NCBI GenBank assembly: GCA_009363875.1
Contig: CM018689.1
Location: 55,243,741-55,307,740 of the forward strand
DNA: 64,000 nt
Direction: 5' to 3'
DNA from: Mikania micrantha
Taxonomy: Eukaryota; Streptophyta; Magnoliopsida; Asterales; Asteraceae
Shown here: one piece after another, positions 11,128 through 20,966 of the stretch
Layout of the letters: each line of letters starts with the position of its first letter
How positions within the stretch are numbered: the first letter of the stretch is position 1
The notes under the pieces: model-generated
Told to the model about the DNA's origin: nothing
Databases searched by the model: none
Seen by the model: only the letters and a program-made list of their open reading frames with translations
Made by a program: the position numbers and the translations under genes

Positions 11128-12354
11128 TGTCAGATTAAAAATCTTTTAGAAAGACTAACCACTGCCAAGACTGAACTTGTATTGGCTGAGTCTTACAGAG
11201 ACAAATTTCTAAGCCAAGGTGAAAAATATGAAAAACTTTTCAGGATGAGCAGCACAACTGAATTGGTAAATAAACATATGGCTGGTTTGGGATATAACAA
11301 AGTAGAACCTCCATCTGCTTATACTTCCATAGCAGATGTTAGGTGTAAACCACTAGTTGATCTTGTGTATAATGAGGTATTGGATATACACAAGGTGGTT
11401 CAAACGGATAATCTTTCTAATCCAAGTACCTCAACATGCTCAGATGAGGATGATATTTCTATTAAACCAGTAAAAGAAAAAAAGCTTTGAAAATTAAGAA
11501 ACAAAATAAGAAAACTAAGAAACATTCAACAGTTTTTATCAAAGCTAAGACCACAGAAAATATCTCCTCAGATGAGTATGTGACTTGCCCGTCTGACAAG
11601 TCAAAAAGAGGTAGATTAATGGAGAGAAAGATCAATTCTCCAGGGAAACAGGCAAAGTCTAAGACTAACAAGTATGTTGGAACATCCAAATCATCACTCT
11701 CTGAGGATCAAAGCTCAGACTTCGTTAAAGGGAATAAGAAGCCAAACTCTCCAAACAGTCAAATTATATGTCTGATGTGCGGTGAAAAGAATCATTTTGC
11801 TGCTGATTGCTTCTATAATCCAAGAAGCAGAATTTCCTCAAAATCACAGGGAAGAGGAAGAAAGAATAGTTGGAGTAAGTCATCTACTTCCTCGTAAGAA
11901 CAGAGAAGAAATCCAGTCAAGAAGGTATCGGAAGCAAGTACATCCAATAACAGGAAGAAACAAAACAAAAGGGCTTCCGAAAAGAATGCTTTTGAAGCAA
12001 AGAAAAAGGAAGCTTCCGAAAGAAAAGGAACCTCGGAAGCTCATCAAAGGAATGCTTTCAACAAACAAAAGAAATCATCTTTCTTCGGAAGAAGAGCATC
12101 GGAAGCAAAGAAAAGGGAAGCTTCCGATAGAAAAGGAAAAGTAGCTTCCGATGACTATCAAAAGAAACAAAGTCTTCCGACAACTCAAAAGACAAAACAA
12201 GCATGGATGAAGAAGGAATCAACTGATAAGCCATCACCCACATCAGAAGCAGCCACATCATCTGTCCCACCTAGGATGATGTCAAAGAAATTTACTTACA
12301 ATGATGCAAATGGTAAACCCAAGACCACATGGGCTTGGGTTCCCATCAGAAACT
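11128..12354 (+). pseudogene. Rest of gag: broken linker with second zinc knuckle
   Basis: Continues gag beyond the premature stop. Frame 1 is open to 11490, then a shift at an A-run (about 11477-11483) moves the coding potential into the pol frame. A second CCHC knuckle (ICLMCGEKNHFAADC) starts near 11766. An in-frame TAA is at 11895-11897. The segment 11898-12351 is then open and encodes Lys/Glu-rich sequence with repeated Ala-Ser-Glu from TTCCGA/TCGGAA words, ending WAWVPIRN before a TAA at 12352-12354. That last stop may be the natural gag end. The other breaks look like damage. Confidence 0.75.
11928..12181 (+). repeat. TTCCGA/TCGGAA word cluster inside gag linker
   Basis: Nine occurrences of the hexamer TTCCGA or its complement TCGGAA within about 250 bp, at roughly 11928, 11975, 12014, 12033, 12084, 12098, 12122, 12145 and 12174. 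They are read as Ala-Ser-Glu or Thr-Ser-Glu in the gag/pol frame. The same word forms the arrays in the LTR and before the third ORF. Confidence 0.8.
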
Positions 12355-15300
12355 AACTCACTTCTGGTCATGTGCAGGGACAGCAGGAATCAAAAGGCAA
12401 CTTGTGGATAGTTGACAGTGGCTGCTCCAGGCACATGACAGGCAACAAGACCCTCTTGCACAAATATGAACCATTCTTTGGCGGGTCTGTTGCTTTTGGA
12501 AGTGATCCAGTAGGAGGTTACATAACAGGTAGAGGCACAATCACAAATGGTAAGGTAAGCTTTGAGAATGTACATTTTGTAAAAGAACTTAACTACAATT
12601 TACTAAGTGTATCACAGGTGTGTGATCAAAAGCATAACATGTTGTTTACTGAGCATGAATGCATTGTCTTGAAACCAGGATTTGTGATACCAAATGATCA
12701 AATTCTACTCAGAGCTCCAAGAAGAAATAACATGTATATGCTAGATATGAGCACAGCTGCACCTCTTAGTAATATAAGCTGCTTTGTCTCAAAAGCTTCA
12801 CTTGATGAATCATCACTTTGGCATAGAAGACTTTGTCATGTAAACCTCAAAAATATGAATAAACTGGTCAAAAATAATTTAGTAACTGGTTTACCAACAA
12901 AAGAATTCATATGTGTTGATAAATGTGTTGCATGCTTAAAGGGTAAGCAGCACAAGTCATCTCATTATGCCAAAGAGATAAATTCAATTACCACAGTCCT
13001 TCATTTACTACATATGGACTTGTTTGGTCCCACAAGTGTTAAAAGTCTTGGTAGAAAATCATACTGCTTGGTGGTTACTGATGATTTCTCTCGGTATACC
13101 TGGGTGTTTTTCTTAAATACCAAGGATGAAACTGCCGAAATCCTAAAGTCATTTATACTCAGGGTGGAGAATGAAAGTGACCATCATGTAAAAATAATCA
13201 GGTCAGATCAAGGAACAGAATTCAAGAATCATGTTTTAAATTCTTTTTGTGAATCTAAAGGTATCACAAGACAATTTAGTGCTCCTAGAACTCCACAACA
13301 AAATGGTGTCGCTGAGAGAAGGAATAGGACACTAATTGAGGCTGCAAGAACCATGTTGTCTGATGCCAAACTTCCAATAACTTTTTGGGCAGAAGCAGTC
13401 AACACTGCCTGTTATGTCCAAAATAGAATATTGGTAGTTAAGTCACATGGCATGACTCCTTATGAAATTTGGCATAAGAGAAAGCCATTCATTGGATTTC
13501 TCAAACCATTTGGATGTCAATGCACCATTTTGAATACTAAAGATTACTTAGCCAAGTTTGCTGAGAAATCAGCAGAGGGCTACTTTGTTGGGTACTCTTC
13601 AAATGCTAAAGCGTATAGAGTATACATCAAAGCATCCAGAGTTATTGAAGAGTCTGCAAATGTTCAGTTCAATGAACATACTCTCAATAAACCTGGAACC
13701 GGCCCTGATTGGTTGTTTGATCTTGATAGTTTTACATCTGCATTTAATCTGGTGAAAGAGTATGTTCCAGTTTCACAGTCAGCTACCACAGACACCTCCA
13801 AAGGCTCAAGAGAAGATGACTTTCGTGTTGAACTGCCAATAGCTTCAAGACAAAACTTGGCAGAATCCACTTCAACACAAAATGATGTGTCACAGTCTGA
13901 GACAATCAACACATCTCAGGCAGGTCCCTCAATTGAAGTTGCTTCTAATTCACAACATCAAGAAGAAGTAGGAAGTCCTTCAGCAGAGGAAAATTCTCTG
14001 GAAACCACTACTCCCAGAGAAAACCAACCCACAACAGTCCAAACTTTGAATCCACATGATCTGCCAGAAATCCAGCTTGAGGTAGTTCTTCCTAACCTTG
14101 AGTCACTCAACGTGGATGAATCTTCTCAACTGGATGTGATTCTAAGGACTCGAATTCACAACACTCATCCAGTTGAAAACATCATTGGCAATGTAGAAGA
14201 AGGTGTCAGAACTAGAAGCTCTATGCATGAAGCAAATGTTTGCTTGTTTTCTTGCTTTCTATCCCAAATAGAGCCTAAGAAGGTTGCAGAGGCTTTAAAA
14301 GATAACAGTTGGGTAGAAGCTATGCAAGAAGAGCTTCTTCAGTTTCAAAGACAAGGAGTTTGGAAAACTTGCCCTTTGCCTAAAGGAAAGTATGCCATTG
14401 GAACCAAATGGGTGTTCAGAAACAAGAAAGATGACAAAGGTGTTGTCATCAAGAACAAAGCAAGATTGGTTGTTCAGGGATACACTCAAGAGGAAGGCAT
14501 TGACTATGATGAAGTCTTTGCACCTGTTGCCAGAATTGAAGCTATTAGAATATTTTTGGCATTTGCAGCTGCAAAAGATTTCAAAGTGTTTCAGATGGAT
14601 GTTAAAAGTGCCTTTCTTTATGGAAAAATTGATGAAGAAGTATATGTGTGCCAACCTCCAGGATTTGAAGATCCTAAGTTTCCTGATCATGTCTGTAAGC
14701 TTGATAAGGCTCTTTATGGGTTGCATCAAGCTCCCAGAAAATGGTATGAAACTTTATCTTCTTTTCTGTTGGCAAACAAATTCAAGAGAGGAACAATTGA
14801 TAAAACTCTCTTTTTCAAGAAGTCTAATCAACATATCATGCTAGTTCAAATCTATGTTGATGACATTATCTTTGGTTCTACTAATGAATCTCTCTGCAAG
14901 GAGTTTGAATCACTAATGAAATCCAAATTTGAGATGAGTTCAATGGGAGAACTCACCTTCTTTCTTGGATTACAAGTGAAACAAACTCCTACAGGGATTT
15001 TCATTAGTCAATCAAAATATGTCAAGGACATTCTTGAAAGATTCAAGCTTTCTGATTGCAAAGCTCTGGGAACTCCTATGTCCAAAACAACATCACTTAG
15101 CCCTGATCTTGAGGGGGAGGATGTTGATCAGCACCAGTACAGAGCAATGATAGGCTCTTTGATGTATCTCACAGCAAGCAGGCCAGATATCATGTTTGCA
15201 ACTTGTGTGTGTGCAAGATTTCAGGCTAATCCCAAAGTCTCTCATATGCTGTCTGTAAAAAGAATCTTTAGATACCTCAAAGGAGCACCAAGTCTAGGAT

Positions 15301-15797
15301 TATGGTATCCTAGAAATGAAGACTTCCAGTTCATGGCTTATACAGACAGTGATTATGGGGGTTGCAACATCAGCAAGAAATCCACATCAGGAGGATGTCA
15401 ATTTCTTGGATCCAGGATTGTGTCTTGGCAATGCAAGAAACAGTCATGTGTTTCTACTTCTACTGCAGAGGCTGAATATATAGCTGCTTCTAGCTGCTGT
15501 GCACAAGTCATCTGGATCCAGAATCAGATGAAGGATTATGGAGTAGATCTGTTCAATACTCCTATTCAGATAGACAATTCCAGTGCAATCTCCATCACCA
15601 ATAATCCTGTCAAGCATTCCAAGACCAAGCACATTGACATCAGATACCATTTCATCAGAGATTGTGCAGAAAAGAAGTTGATTCATTTGGTCAAAGTTGA
15701 TTCAGAAAACAATTTGGCAGATCTCTTCACAAAGGCGTTTGATGAAGGAAGATTCAGGTACTTAATAACATCCATTGGGATGATCAACTTTGAATAA
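12355..15797 (+). CDS. pol: copia pol: protease, integrase, RT, RNase H
   Basis: Open from just after the TAA at 12352-12354. The first possible initiator noted is a GTG at 12372, used here for numbering, so natural translation probably relies on gag readthrough or fusion. Order is aspartic protease ([10 protein letters not shown], Asp15), GAG-pre-integrase ([11 protein letters not shown]), integrase core with D-D-E residues in [16 protein letters not shown] and [10 protein letters not shown], reverse transcriptase with [13 protein letters not shown] and YVDD at 828-831, and RNase H with [18 protein letters not shown] and [12 protein letters not shown]. Integrase before RT defines Ty1/copia. 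The frame is undamaged over 1,141 codons, unlike gag. Confidence 0.95.
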
Positions 15798-15822
15798 ATG
15801 TACTGACAAGGAATAAATAATT

Positions 15823-16232
15823 CTTCGGAAGATAAACTTAACTTATCTTCCGATGAGTAACTACTCAGCAGAAGATAGGTTAAGTCTTCGGAAGCATTAT
15901 TTCTTCCTTAGTCGGAAGATCTCACACTTCAGAAGCTAAATTACCTTCTGAAGTAATACTCTTCCGATACATTATCTTCGGAAGCATAGGCTTCTCAAGG
16001 TACTCTTCAGAAGAAAGTGTCTTCCAAAGAACATTTTGCCTAATGAATTATCTAACATTTCAGAAGCAGTGCTTCCGACAGTATAAAATTTTATACTTCG
16101 GAAGCACATCTCTTCTGAACACTTTTGGTCTAATAAACTCCACTTTTGGTCTAATAAGCTGCTTCCGAAAGTCACTTCTTCGGAAGCAACTCAGTCAGAG
16201 AAAATTAATTGTGAAACCAGCTGTCTTCGGAA
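15823..16232 (+). promoter_or_regulatory. CTTC-N-GAAG palindrome array upstream of ORF3
   Basis: Nine exact CTTCNGAAG sites occur in 410 bp (starts 15823, 15886, 15927, 15945, 15976, 16005, 16096, 16178, 16224), with several one-base variants (15847, 15961, 16021, 16072, 16162). An 8-base fixed pattern is expected about 0.006 times in this length. The array lies in the non-coding gap between pol (ends 15797) and the ORF at 16401, directly upstream of a TATA box. It is probably a binding-site cluster or an RNA-structure element. Identity of any binder is unknown. Confidence 0.75.
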
Positions 16233-16298
16233 GACCTTTTTCTGACATCCGGATCTAAAATTTAATGTGTCTATATATTAAATGCTGAAATCCGAAGG

Positions 16299-16307
16299 TA
16301 TATAAAG
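16299..16307 (+). promoter_or_regulatory. Putative internal promoter TATA for ORF3
   Basis: TATATAAAG lies 94 bases before the ATG at 16401 and immediately after the palindrome array. A leader rich in C and T follows. This suggests separate transcription of the third ORF; no transcript data are available here. Confidence 0.55.
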
Positions 16308-16400
16308 GTCTCCCGCTCATTCGCATTCTCACAAACCGTTTCACTTTGAAATCTTCCTTTCTTTGAACTCCCAATTTGTGCCCTAAAATCACAAACTGCC

Positions 16401-17474
16401 ATGGATCTTCATGCTTTCAAACCTGCTCACAATGTACCTGCGGAGTTATCAGCAGAGCATGATATCGACTTCGCACCGATCATCTCCTTTCTTCAAAGGA
16501 GCAGGTATTTCTTTGCGCTAACCATTCAGCCCCTGGTGTATGAATCTCATCACCAACAGTTCTGGGCATCTTGTTCTGTCTCTTCGTCTCCCAATGGTCG
16601 GTCTCTTGAAGCCACCATTGATGCTCATCTCATTGCTATCACTGTGGAAACCATCTGTCGGCATCTTAAATTCAATGATGCCGGTGGAAGGGTCTCTTTC
16701 ACTAAGGATGAGGTAGCATCGACATTTAAGTCGATGGGGTACGAAGGTCCTCTCCCTTCAACAACCTATTTGAAGGGTAGAGTGTCCTATAATTACAAGT
16801 ACCTCATACATGTGTTTTTACATTGTCTTTCAAATAAATCTGGTGGTTGGGACCAAGTTCCATCTGATTTAGCTTCGGCTATTCATGGCTTGGTTTCTAA
16901 TCAACTGTTTAATTTCTCTGCTTTTATTTTTAATAATTTGGTTGACAACATCACGTCACCAAAGAAGTTTTGTATGTATCCCAGGTTTTTGCAACACCTT
17001 TTTAATGAAGAGTTGGGAGCTTCCCTTTCTCTAACTGGGAATACTTACAAAATGCCCTTGGTCTCTTCCAAGACTTTTGTGCAACTGAAGAAGAAGAGTG
17101 CTCAGTTCTCTGGGACATTCACTCCTCTTCTTTCCTCTATGGAGTCCCCTGCTCCAGAAGGTGACAGCTCTGTTAACCCCACAGATGCTGAACCCACACC
17201 TTCCACTTGTGTTCCTCACCCCATAAAAGTCACTTACAAACGCAAAAGAAACCCTGTGCAACTTTCTACAGTTGTTCAGGCTCCTTCTCCTGAACCCAAA
17301 CAGAAAAAGGTTAAAAGAACTGCTCAGGGCACAGTTCTACCTAAGGTGAAAGCCACACCCCTTGTTTATCCACAGGTTCTTCCTTTGAAACCTGTGGTTG
17401 CCCTTAACCAGCCTGAAAGCCCTCAGCTTATGTCACAAAACATAGAATATTCAAAGGGATGCACCCATCATTGA
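16401..17474 (+). CDS. copia accessory ORF3, N-terminal part
   Basis: 357 codons at the env-like position after pol. The N-terminal 220 residues look globular (FLQRSRYFFALTIQPLVYE, FNNLVDNITSPKKFCMYPRF), followed by a Pro/Ser/Lys-rich tail with a basic KRKRNP-type patch. I see no signal peptide or membrane segment, so envelope function is not supported. Similar ORFs occur in Asteraceae copia elements, where some are labelled longin-like; I treat that name with caution. The frame ends at a TGA created by an apparent one-base length change near 17456-17461, after which coding continues in the +1 frame. Confidence 0.75.
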   Translation: MDLHAFKPAHNVPAELSAEHDIDFAPIISFLQRSRYFFALTIQPLVYESHHQQFWASCSVSSSPNGRSLEATIDAHLIAITVETICRHLKFNDAGGRVSFTKDEVASTFKSMGYEGPLPSTTYLKGRVSYNYKYLIHVFLHCLSNKSGGWDQVPSDLASAIHGLVSNQLFNFSAFIFNNLVDNITSPKKFCMYPRFLQHLFNEELGASLSLTGNTYKMPLVSSKTFVQLKKKSAQFSGTFTPLLSSMESPAPEGDSSVNPTDAEPTPSTCVPHPIKVTYKRKRNPVQLSTVVQAPSPEPKQKKVKRTAQGTVLPKVKATPLVYPQVLPLKPVVALNQPESPQLMSQNIEYSKGCTHH

Positions 17475-17547
17475 GTTTGCTTCTCATGAAGCAACTTCAT
17501 TAGATCAGAGACTGTCTCCCAAGTCTCCAGGTTCGTATCATCCAGAA

Positions 17548-20001
17548 ATGCCCCCCTCCCATACCATCACCCAGGCTCAAGGAACCTCTGCTCTAGCTGT
17601 GGAGGAACCACTCTCTCCCACTACCCAAACTTTAATGAGAGTGGTGACACAGTTACAAGCTCGGTTCCCTGACCCAGAGCCTATTCAATCAAAGGTTGGC
17701 CCCAGTAGTTCTGAAGGGGTCAATGCAGGTGAGGCTGCCACTACTGTTGATCTTAATAAAGATCCACAGGACAGTGGTACAGGCAATAGGACCTCACCTG
17801 CGGCAACCTATGTTGGGGAGGACTTCTTTGAAGTTCTTCTCAATGAAGGGAATCCAGGGTGCCAAGAACCCACATCTGGTGGTGGAGGTGCAGGAGCTCG
17901 GCTCAGGACTCCATCGCCCCATGATTCTACTCCGGTAGAGGAGGGCACATCCACACAGGAATTGACGGCTACAATAACTTCCCTCCAAGCCAGGGTAGCT
18001 CAGTTGGAAGCTGAGGTGGCTACCCTGCGGTTTGAGATTCAGACCAAAGAAGCAACCATTCTGGATCTCAGGAGGCGTCCACCTGTTCTTCTGCATCCGT
18101 TTCATCCTGATCCTGCTACTACCACTCTTACCTCCCCTGATGCTACCAAAAAGGGGGAGAATATACCAACTGCAGAGTCAGGATCAGAAGCAAGAGAAGA
18201 GGAGGGTGCACAGGAAGTTAATCCATCCTTAGTCACTTTGACTGCTGAATGGGATGACTTCTTGGGTACTTATTTTCAAGATTCTTCTTCTACTTCCTCT
18301 TCTTCTGCTTCTGAGGATACAAGGGAGGTTGCCAAAGAGACTGAACAGCAAACATCAAATGTCCCTTTGGAACCTCAGTCCCCTCTTGGGACTAAGTCTC
18401 CTTCTGAGACTGCAGCTCAGGTTGCCATGGAAGACACCACACAAGAAGAACCAATTTCCATGAAATCTGTGTCCCCTTCTGGGACAGAAGCTGCTGAAGC
18501 TCTCTCTTCCTCTCCTGAGCCCTTTGTGGAATCTAATAAGGAATCATCTAAGGGGATTGGTCAACTGGAGGAGACAGTGAATGCTGAGGTTAATTCCAAA
18601 GCTGCAGCTGCCTCCGAAGGCCCAGTCATCCTGGATGTTTCCTCCACAGAGGAGCTACATGCCGATGAACCAGTTGGTGAGGATACAGGAGAAATCTCCT
18701 CTGGGACAAAACTGACTGCTGATGATAAAGGAAAAAGGAAATTAACCCCAGAGGAGGTAGCTGAACAAGAAGAGAGGATCACAAAGAAAAAGAAGGGCCG
18801 ACCAGACACTTCAATGGATGATGAACTCATCAGATTATCTGCCCTTCTTCAGGAAAAGGGGTATGATATTGATGAAGTACTAAGCTGGTCGGTACCTAGA
18901 ATGGTTGCCGAGCTGGACATGGTGCAGCAGCAAGAACAGGATGCTGCTACATCCAAGGTCCAGATTGTACTTACAAAGAAGCAAAAGGAGAAGGCCTACA
19001 GAGACAAGTCAAAGGCCTTTCTCCTGGAATACGGCTTCCATGCTCGGCAGCTAGGCCCTATGAAGAACTCGACCATGGATATGCACATCCGAGATATCAA
19101 GGCTAAAATTGCCAAAGGTGAGTTACTTCCAATTGAACAGATAAGGGCTCAAAAGGCAAGCCTAATGAGAGGCTTAGGTTTAGGGGGAGGAGCAAGAATA
19201 GAATTTCCCCTCTCTAATGCAGGGCTCAGAGAGGGAGAAGAAGTAATGTGTGGGGAAGTAACAAAAGCAATGTTCCCCAACATGTTCCCCCTAAATCCTA
19301 AAGAAGAACCAATATCTCCTCTATCAAGTCCAAGTATGGATAACGTGCCAATCTCCTCAGTTTTCAAAAAGGGTAAGAAGACTACAAGGAAACATTCAAC
19401 ACCAAACTCTGATCCTGAGAGACATACACAGGCTGATGAGAGGAGAACAGAACCCTCAAGTGCTGAGGATATTGGGTCACAGCCTACTGCAACAACAGGT
19501 GCAGCAGTAGGATCAACTGGGGAAGCCCAACAAGCCAGAGATCAGAAGAGACAAGCCACTGCTCAAGACAAACCAAGATTCATAAGAAGGAAGAGCATGG
19601 CTAGAAGGAAAAAGACAACAAAAACCATCTCCACTGACTCTGAGCCTGATGCAGCACTCTCAGTACTTGAAGCCACATCTGAAGCAGCTCCCGAAGCTAC
19701 ACGAACCAGAGAAGACATGAGGGATATTCGTAGACTAATGCATGAGCATTCATACATCCCCTTGGTAAATTGGAGCTTCAATGCACAAGAAAGGATATTC
19801 ATCCTCACCGACTACAATGGAGAAATAAAACTGGTGGATCTTTTGCATCTGACGATGTTGGCAAAACCCTATATATTTGATCTAGATAAACTCCCTCTCA
19901 ATAATCCTGACAATGGAGCAGATGGGAGGTCAGCCATAAGATTGATTAGAAAAAGGGCACAGGTACTGAGGGGTACATGGAAGCCAAGGTTTATTCCTTA
20001 G
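17548..20001 (+). CDS. copia accessory ORF3, C-terminal part (frameshifted)
   Basis: 817 codons from the first ATG; the open frame itself begins at 17446 and overlaps the end of the previous ORF, so both were probably one ORF of about 1,200 codons. Features in order are an acidic Ser/Thr/Pro-rich region, a coiled coil near residues 135-175 (ITSLQARVAQLEAEVATLRF), a long acidic disordered stretch, a KKKKGR nuclear-localisation-like motif, a helical region with VLTKKQKEKAYRDKSKAFLL, a second basic patch (RRKSMARRKKTTK), and a compact C-terminal block (IPLVNWSFNAQERIFILTDY). No enzyme motif or membrane segment is visible. A nuclear, nucleic-acid-associated role is an inference only. Confidence 0.75.
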   Translation: MPPSHTITQAQGTSALAVEEPLSPTTQTLMRVVTQLQARFPDPEPIQSKVGPSSSEGVNAGEAATTVDLNKDPQDSGTGNRTSPAATYVGEDFFEVLLNEGNPGCQEPTSGGGGAGARLRTPSPHDSTPVEEGTSTQELTATITSLQARVAQLEAEVATLRFEIQTKEATILDLRRRPPVLLHPFHPDPATTTLTSPDATKKGENIPTAESGSEAREEEGAQEVNPSLVTLTAEWDDFLGTYFQDSSSTSSSSASEDTREVAKETEQQTSNVPLEPQSPLGTKSPSETAAQVAMEDTTQEEPISMKSVSPSGTEAAEALSSSPEPFVESNKESSKGIGQLEETVNAEVNSKAAAASEGPVILDVSSTEELHADEPVGEDTGEISSGTKLTADDKGKRKLTPEEVAEQEERITKKKKGRPDTSMDDELIRLSALLQEKGYDIDEVLSWSVPRMVAELDMVQQQEQDAATSKVQIVLTKKQKEKAYRDKSKAFLLEYGFHARQLGPMKNSTMDMHIRDIKAKIAKGELLPIEQIRAQKASLMRGLGLGGGARIEFPLSNAGLREGEEVMCGEVTKAMFPNMFPLNPKEEPISPLSSPSMDNVPISSVFKKGKKTTRKHSTPNSDPERHTQADERRTEPSSAEDIGSQPTATTGAAVGSTGEAQQARDQKRQATAQDKPRFIRRKSMARRKKTTKTISTDSEPDAALSVLEATSEAAPEATRTREDMRDIRRLMHEHSYIPLVNWSFNAQERIFILTDYNGEIKLVDLLHLTMLAKPYIFDLDKLPLNNPDNGADGRSAIRLIRKRAQVLRGTWKPRFIP

Positions 20002-20021
20002 AAGTTTTGGTAGCATCAGCC

Positions 20022-20031
20022 TAGGGGGAGA
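20022..20031 (+). other. Polypurine tract of copia element
   Basis: TAGGGGGAGA lies two bases before the 3' LTR, the standard position of the plus-strand primer for reverse transcription. Confidence 0.85.
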
Positions 20032-20032
20032 C

Positions 20033-20828
20033 TGTAAAGATTAATAAAGGCTGATGCTCACCAAACTTCTTGTTTTGTCCAAGTATAGGAGTCTCTTTGA
20101 ATAAACACCTTCGGAAGGAAGAAGTGATTCTTCGGAAGCAGCATTGCTTCCGAAGGATAACTGGTTCCTGCCGAAGGTTATACAAGACAACTGCTTCCGA
20201 GGAATCCTCTTATGCACTGAAGACAAAGACTTCCGAGGTTTATCCTCTGACAAAGACTGTAGCAGATTACTCTTATGGTACAAAAGGTACTGACACAAGA
20301 CATGTTGGTCTGACTAAAGACAAAGACAACATGTAATGAGTCAGATAAAAGCACCTTACCTCTCCCATGCTACATTAAATGCAAAAGATCATCTGAAGCC
20401 TTGAAGATCAACAACATTAAATGTCTTTTGTATTTAGTAGTCTTTTGTAAAGTCAATGTCTATAAATATAATGATTACAACTGAGTGTCTTAGCCTGTTA
20501 AGACACTCAACATACTAGAATAAGCTTTACTTTATGTACTTGTCTAGTATACACAACTTGTATTCCTAAGTGTATACGGTTGTAGCCTCGGCTATATAAC
20601 CTCCCATTGTATGGTTGTTTGAAGTGTGCTTGCTTGTATACTTCCACTTTGAGAGAAATATATCCTTGAGCTTGAATTATTCTTGTGTTCTTATTATTGT
20701 TCAAAGATTATTACTGTGTCATTTTGAGTGTAATTGTGAGATCATTCTAACAGAACATTCCGCATCTGTTAGAGTTAAGTAAGAAATACTTGTGAAGTGT
20801 TGTTTAGACTTAACAACCCGATCCTACA
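20033..20828 (+). repeat. copia 3' LTR
   Basis: 796 bp, same length as the 5' LTR. Two differences by eye: T to C in tgtc(t/c)aag near 20080, and C to A in gtatac(c/a)caac near 20552. Ends CCTACA followed by TSD aatac. Confidence 0.95.
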
Positions 20829-20833
20829 AATAC

Positions 20834-20966
20834 CCTGTGATCCCGATTTTTTATATAGGATTAGAACATGTATATTAAGTTGAATGACTTAATTGGGATA
20901 AAAAAAATTCCAGTGACTTAATTGATACAGTTAGAAAAATTGGTTATATTTGTGTAGATTTAATCC
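20834..20966. mobile_element. Foldback MITE, right part
   Basis: The reverse complement of this segment matches about 8299-8433 at roughly 85-90% (shared aagtcattcaacttaatat-type blocks). It completes the foldback element interrupted by the copia insertion. Confidence 0.8.

Larger units (their letters stand above)
8729..20828 (+). mobile_element. Complete Ty1/copia (SIRE-like) LTR retrotransposon
   Basis: 12,100-bp element with 796-bp LTRs (8729-9524, 20033-20828), a TSD aatac on both sides (8724-8728, 20829-20833), an initiator-Met PBS, gag, pol in the copia order PR-IN-RT-RNaseH, a long extra ORF, and a purine tract before the 3' LTR. By eye the LTRs differ at two positions, implying insertion roughly 0.1 million years ago at a commonly used plant LTR rate. 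Extra coding space between pol and the 3' LTR is typical of the SIRE/Maximus lineage. Despite its youth, gag and the extra ORF carry disabling breaks. CTTC-N-GAAG palindromes are scattered through it. Confidence 0.95.

Noticed and set aside
14295..14729. 144-codon minus-strand ORF
   Set aside because: Antisense shadow of the RT region of pol; no features of its own.
15823..16232. Heat-shock elements
   Set aside because: HSEs need two bases between TTC and GAA; here there is one, so the match is only superficial.
16401..20001. Retrovirus-like envelope gene
   Set aside because: No signal peptide, membrane helix or glycosylation-rich ectodomain visible; only the position is env-like.
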